In this document: in pieces, positions 60,931 to 64,000 of the stretch | Layout of the letters: each line of letters starts with the position of its first letter | Numbering within the stretch: position 1 is the first letter of the stretch | Source of the DNA: Ptiloglossa arizonensis | Lineage: Eukaryota > Arthropoda > Insecta > Hymenoptera > Colletidae | Assembly (NCBI RefSeq): GCF_051014685.1 | Contig: NC_135051.1 | Coordinates: 14,093,557-14,157,556, forward strand | Direction of reading: 5' to 3' | DNA length: 64,000 nt | The notes under the pieces: model-generated | What the model saw: the letters and a program-made list of their open reading frames with translations, nothing else | Database searches by the model: none | What the model was told of the DNA's origin: nothing | Program-made: the position numbers and the translations under genes

Positions 60931-63900
60931 AGGAAATGGAAAAAATATGGTAAAAGGTCACGTTCGCTGGGAGACTTTAAAAGCGATTAGAATCTTAATA
61001 TCCGTCGTAAAATACGGACCGGGCATTATCAGGCGAGAATGTATTTGTGGATATCCTTCGAGCCAATACACTTTCGAAATTTTTCCAATGGGAGACCTAA
61101 CCTCGTTTCTCTTCGTAATATCCAAGTAAACGTGAAATTAAACGAGACACGGTGCAGGTAAAAATTCGATGACCAATTAAACATTTGGCATCGATTGCAA
61201 TCGATTTTGAACGTCTTTGTCGCGTTCGGATTCTGGAGGTAAAAATAACGTTTATTATTTTATTCGAAAGCTGTTCGTTTATTATTGAATATCGATTCAC
61301 TTCGATCAATAAGTCACCGATATATTGTGTTTGTTAATAAATAATTCGTGTTAAGAAATTATTGATAATTACGTCGCTAAATATTTACTCGTAGGCTGCG
61401 TGACACGCTGTCGATAATTCTGACGAGTGAACGACAATATCGATGAGGAAAGAATTTACTTTGTAAAAATTAACGGCGATTATATTAATACGCTAACGGC
61501 TACGTCATTTGTCGTAATTGAAGATGATACAAACAACGGGCGAAATTTGAATACTGTTTGTTATTCCTTGCAGGAGAAAATTTGAAATTTTAATACCTTA
61601 ACTGCCCCTCGTGTAAACATTGCCGGTGAAGCATGTTATACAGAGTGTTCTGAAATGGCACGATAGATATATCAACTGCTTTTTCGTGTCGCTGGCACCT
61701 AAGTAAATATTTTTTCGACCGAACAATGTACAAAAACTCTTCGATAAATTTCTCGATTGCATTTTTACCGCGATCTATTTGAAAGGGATCGGTTTCGGTT
61801 GAATTTGACATCGTGATCTACATAGGGAACGAAAGGAAACTTTCCATTTTCATCTTATAAATCAACAAAAGGCCAGTATTATTTTGATATACGTTTTTCC
61901 ATTGCAGAAGCTATACAAAGCACACGTTATTAAACAACAAATACAAAGTGTTGATATACATTTTATTATGGATTACTTGAACATTGATTCATAATCGAAA
62001 ATATTTTAAATAATAAATTCGACAAAATTTGTAATTGTTCTGTATTATCAGCGATACATTCCAAGAAGCAATAATCATTTGTTACATTATTCGGAATATA
62101 TATACTTTTTTAAAGTCGATTTTTGGAATCTTCTAAATTTGGATCCTCATCAAGAATTTGTTTGAACTATGCAACCAGAATTTTGTTACTAAATGAAAAT
62201 CGAAGAATACTAATTTCCCGCAGAAGATGACTATTATCTGCTAGACTTTGAAACTACTAAATTCCACGCCATGACGAATGCCAACATTTGTGTAGGCGCT
62301 GCTCAAACAGGTATTAATGATATTTGGTTGTTATTTATTATAAAAATAAATTAGTATCTAATCATCCTTATCTAATCGTGTAAGTAAAATTCTTTGTTAG
62401 GCGCTTTTCAATTGGAGTCCATTCATGTTTAATTACTTATTATGTAGGCTATACATACTTTTTCATAATGTAATTTGATTTACTAATTACTGAGAAATGT
62501 ACAATAAAATCTGTAAGTGACTATTAGCTTCTAACGATCAATTTAACGTTTTATTAATTTTGTATGGATTCAACGGAAAGCTTCGTCACACCATTAAATA
62601 ATTAACCCTTTATAACCCAATGCCACTTAGGGGTCACATATTCATATACATATTTATTTTTATTTTCCAAATCTAATTTCATCTTCTTATCGATTTCTCG
62701 CTCTTAAACATATACAGGTTAGGCTGTTTTATCTTGTTACATAATTTTCATTTAGAAATCAAAAATAATCAGTTTGCAAAAGCTTCAAATTTTTTGTTCA
62801 GGTACACCTTTTCTCGATTCAACCACCATAAACATACCCAAAAAACACCTATAGAAAATTATTTATCCATAGAATATTCACAATACGCGGAATCAACTTC
62901 ACCAGTATACGGACCACCAAAAAGAAGTGCGTATAAACATTTAAATTTATATTCGTATAAACACCCTGACCTAATTCTCCAGCCATTTTAATACTCCAGC
63001 AATGTGCAGCTACTTACCTTCGCAATCATCAATCTATAAAAACCTACAAACATGTATCCAATTCTAACAACGAGATAAGAGTTAATATATCACGCACACA
63101 ATTCGTATCTAACCAAATTGTTTGTTCTATTTGCCAAAAAATGGTCAAACGAGACTTTTGACTTATCGTAAAAAAACTACCGGGACACGAAATACAATGA
63201 TACTCGAGGATAAGGGCAAATGGGTCACACATTTATATCGAACTCTTTCGCTGCTTCCATACCCTCGGTTCGCGGCTAAATTGGGTCCCACGTGTTACGA
63301 GACACCCCATGTATACAGAGCAGAAAGTGTTCGACCTGTACACTGACGATATCACTCGTTTGCAGACCAGAAGAGAGAACGAATCGAGGAAACCGTTAAG
63401 GAACTATTTTCTTTCGCGCGTCGAGGAGGAAAATTCGAGGTTGGATTCGAACGGATCCACGTGTAAAGTCGAACGTACTCTCCTCCAATCTCCATACCAG
63501 GCTCATGGCCAACCACTTGGGTAAAACCGGAGACGACGAAACAAGGAAGGAGACTCGAGGGGAATCGCGGTGATATTTTTTTCACCCTCGTAAATATTCC
63601 CTCGAAGCGGGCATATTAACAAGCGGGTACCGTTCTTGGCAAGGAGACGCTGCTACTGACAGGGCATTCATATTAGCGAACGACCATACGCCGTCCACTC
63701 TTTCTCTTTCTCGGCCCTCTCCTCTCCCGTTTCACGGTGGAAACGGTGCACGCGGACCCTCCCGTCCTTGAACCTACCCAACTGGAAGCTGCTGATTGGT
63801 AATCGTTAATTACTCCGGCAACTTCCTACGGAGAACTTCCTATTTCGACAGTTTTTTAAAATATCGGCACTTTCGGCCGCGCGTTGGAGAGGGGCAGCTT

Positions 63901-64000
63901 GATAATGAACACTCGGTCCACCGATACGTTATGTTTTTTAAACAGTTTGCAACCTGGAGTGCTCGCAGTTTCCTACAGAATTTCGAACGGTCTTTGGCAA
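60931..64000. other. Gene-free DNA to the window end
   Basis: No gene, RNA or array is recognised. CAGAGTGTTCTG near 61642 resembles decayed ACAGGGTGTT-type transposon ends. Bases 63600-63870 are more GC-rich, with a pyrimidine tract and the inverted pair TTTCACGGTGGAAA (63729-63742). Short frames at 63044-63585 overlap on both strands and are unrecognised. Confidence 0.35.

Noticed and set aside
1..64000. tRNA, rRNA or telomeric repeats
   Set aside because: No convincing tRNA A-box/B-box pair, no rRNA sequence and no TTAGG array was seen on either strand by eye; a covariance-model search would be decisive.

Overview
The window looks like 64 kb of insect nuclear DNA with no gene I can recognise. 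The most likely source is a hymenopteran, probably a bee. That is an inference from an AT-rich background, abundant CpG-containing words (TCG, CGA, ACG), purine-rich (GA)n CpG-rich islands, short TTAA-flanked elements and the absence of compact gene packing. Every open frame was considered. None shows a recognisable domain, signal, coiled coil or family motif. Many begin at TTG, GTG or ATT codons, which a nuclear gene would not use, and the longest lie inside tandem repeats or low-complexity purine/pyrimidine tracts. No tRNA, rRNA or known microRNA was recognised. The stretch may be intergenic, or may lie in a large intron.

The window is unusually rich in independent tandem arrays. They are: a hairpin-forming repeat (73-218); a 31/33-bp minisatellite with a 291-bp higher-order unit (1101-1788); a ~192-bp satellite (10373-10985); a 200/139-bp array (12642-13345); a 65-bp array (15322-15515); a ~185-bp array (20451-21340); a 35-bp array (29382-29626); a 186-bp array of nine units (35171-36870); a 211-bp duplication invaded by short TTAA elements (46555-47725); an 11-bp array (50750-50815); a 69-bp array (52720-53892); and a 148-170-bp array (58571-59300).

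The most informative structure is a family of short piggyBac-like non-autonomous elements with TTAA-type flanks and ends close to CACTAGA. One element (25636-25854) is 219 bp long and holds a single 69-bp segment. Its relative at 52668-53989 has the same ends, but that segment is present 17 times, and the length difference (1103 bp) is almost exactly 16 x 69. Two further elements (46976-47189 and 47268-47484) sit at the TTAA of a tandemly repeated host unit whose unoccupied versions are present next door.

CpG-rich islands lie at about 0.48-0.76, 6.6-7.55, 13.8-14.2, 18.0-18.95, 21.4-22.3, 24.0-25.45, 47.7-49.2 and 60.6-60.9 kb. The 24.0-25.45 kb island is the best promoter candidate. It has an AAAATGGCGG site, a 22-bp perfect palindrome centred on TCTCGCGAGA, strong G-quadruplex motifs on both strands and (GA)n tracts. 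The rest is AT-rich DNA in which I see only microsatellites, homopolymer runs and small hairpins.
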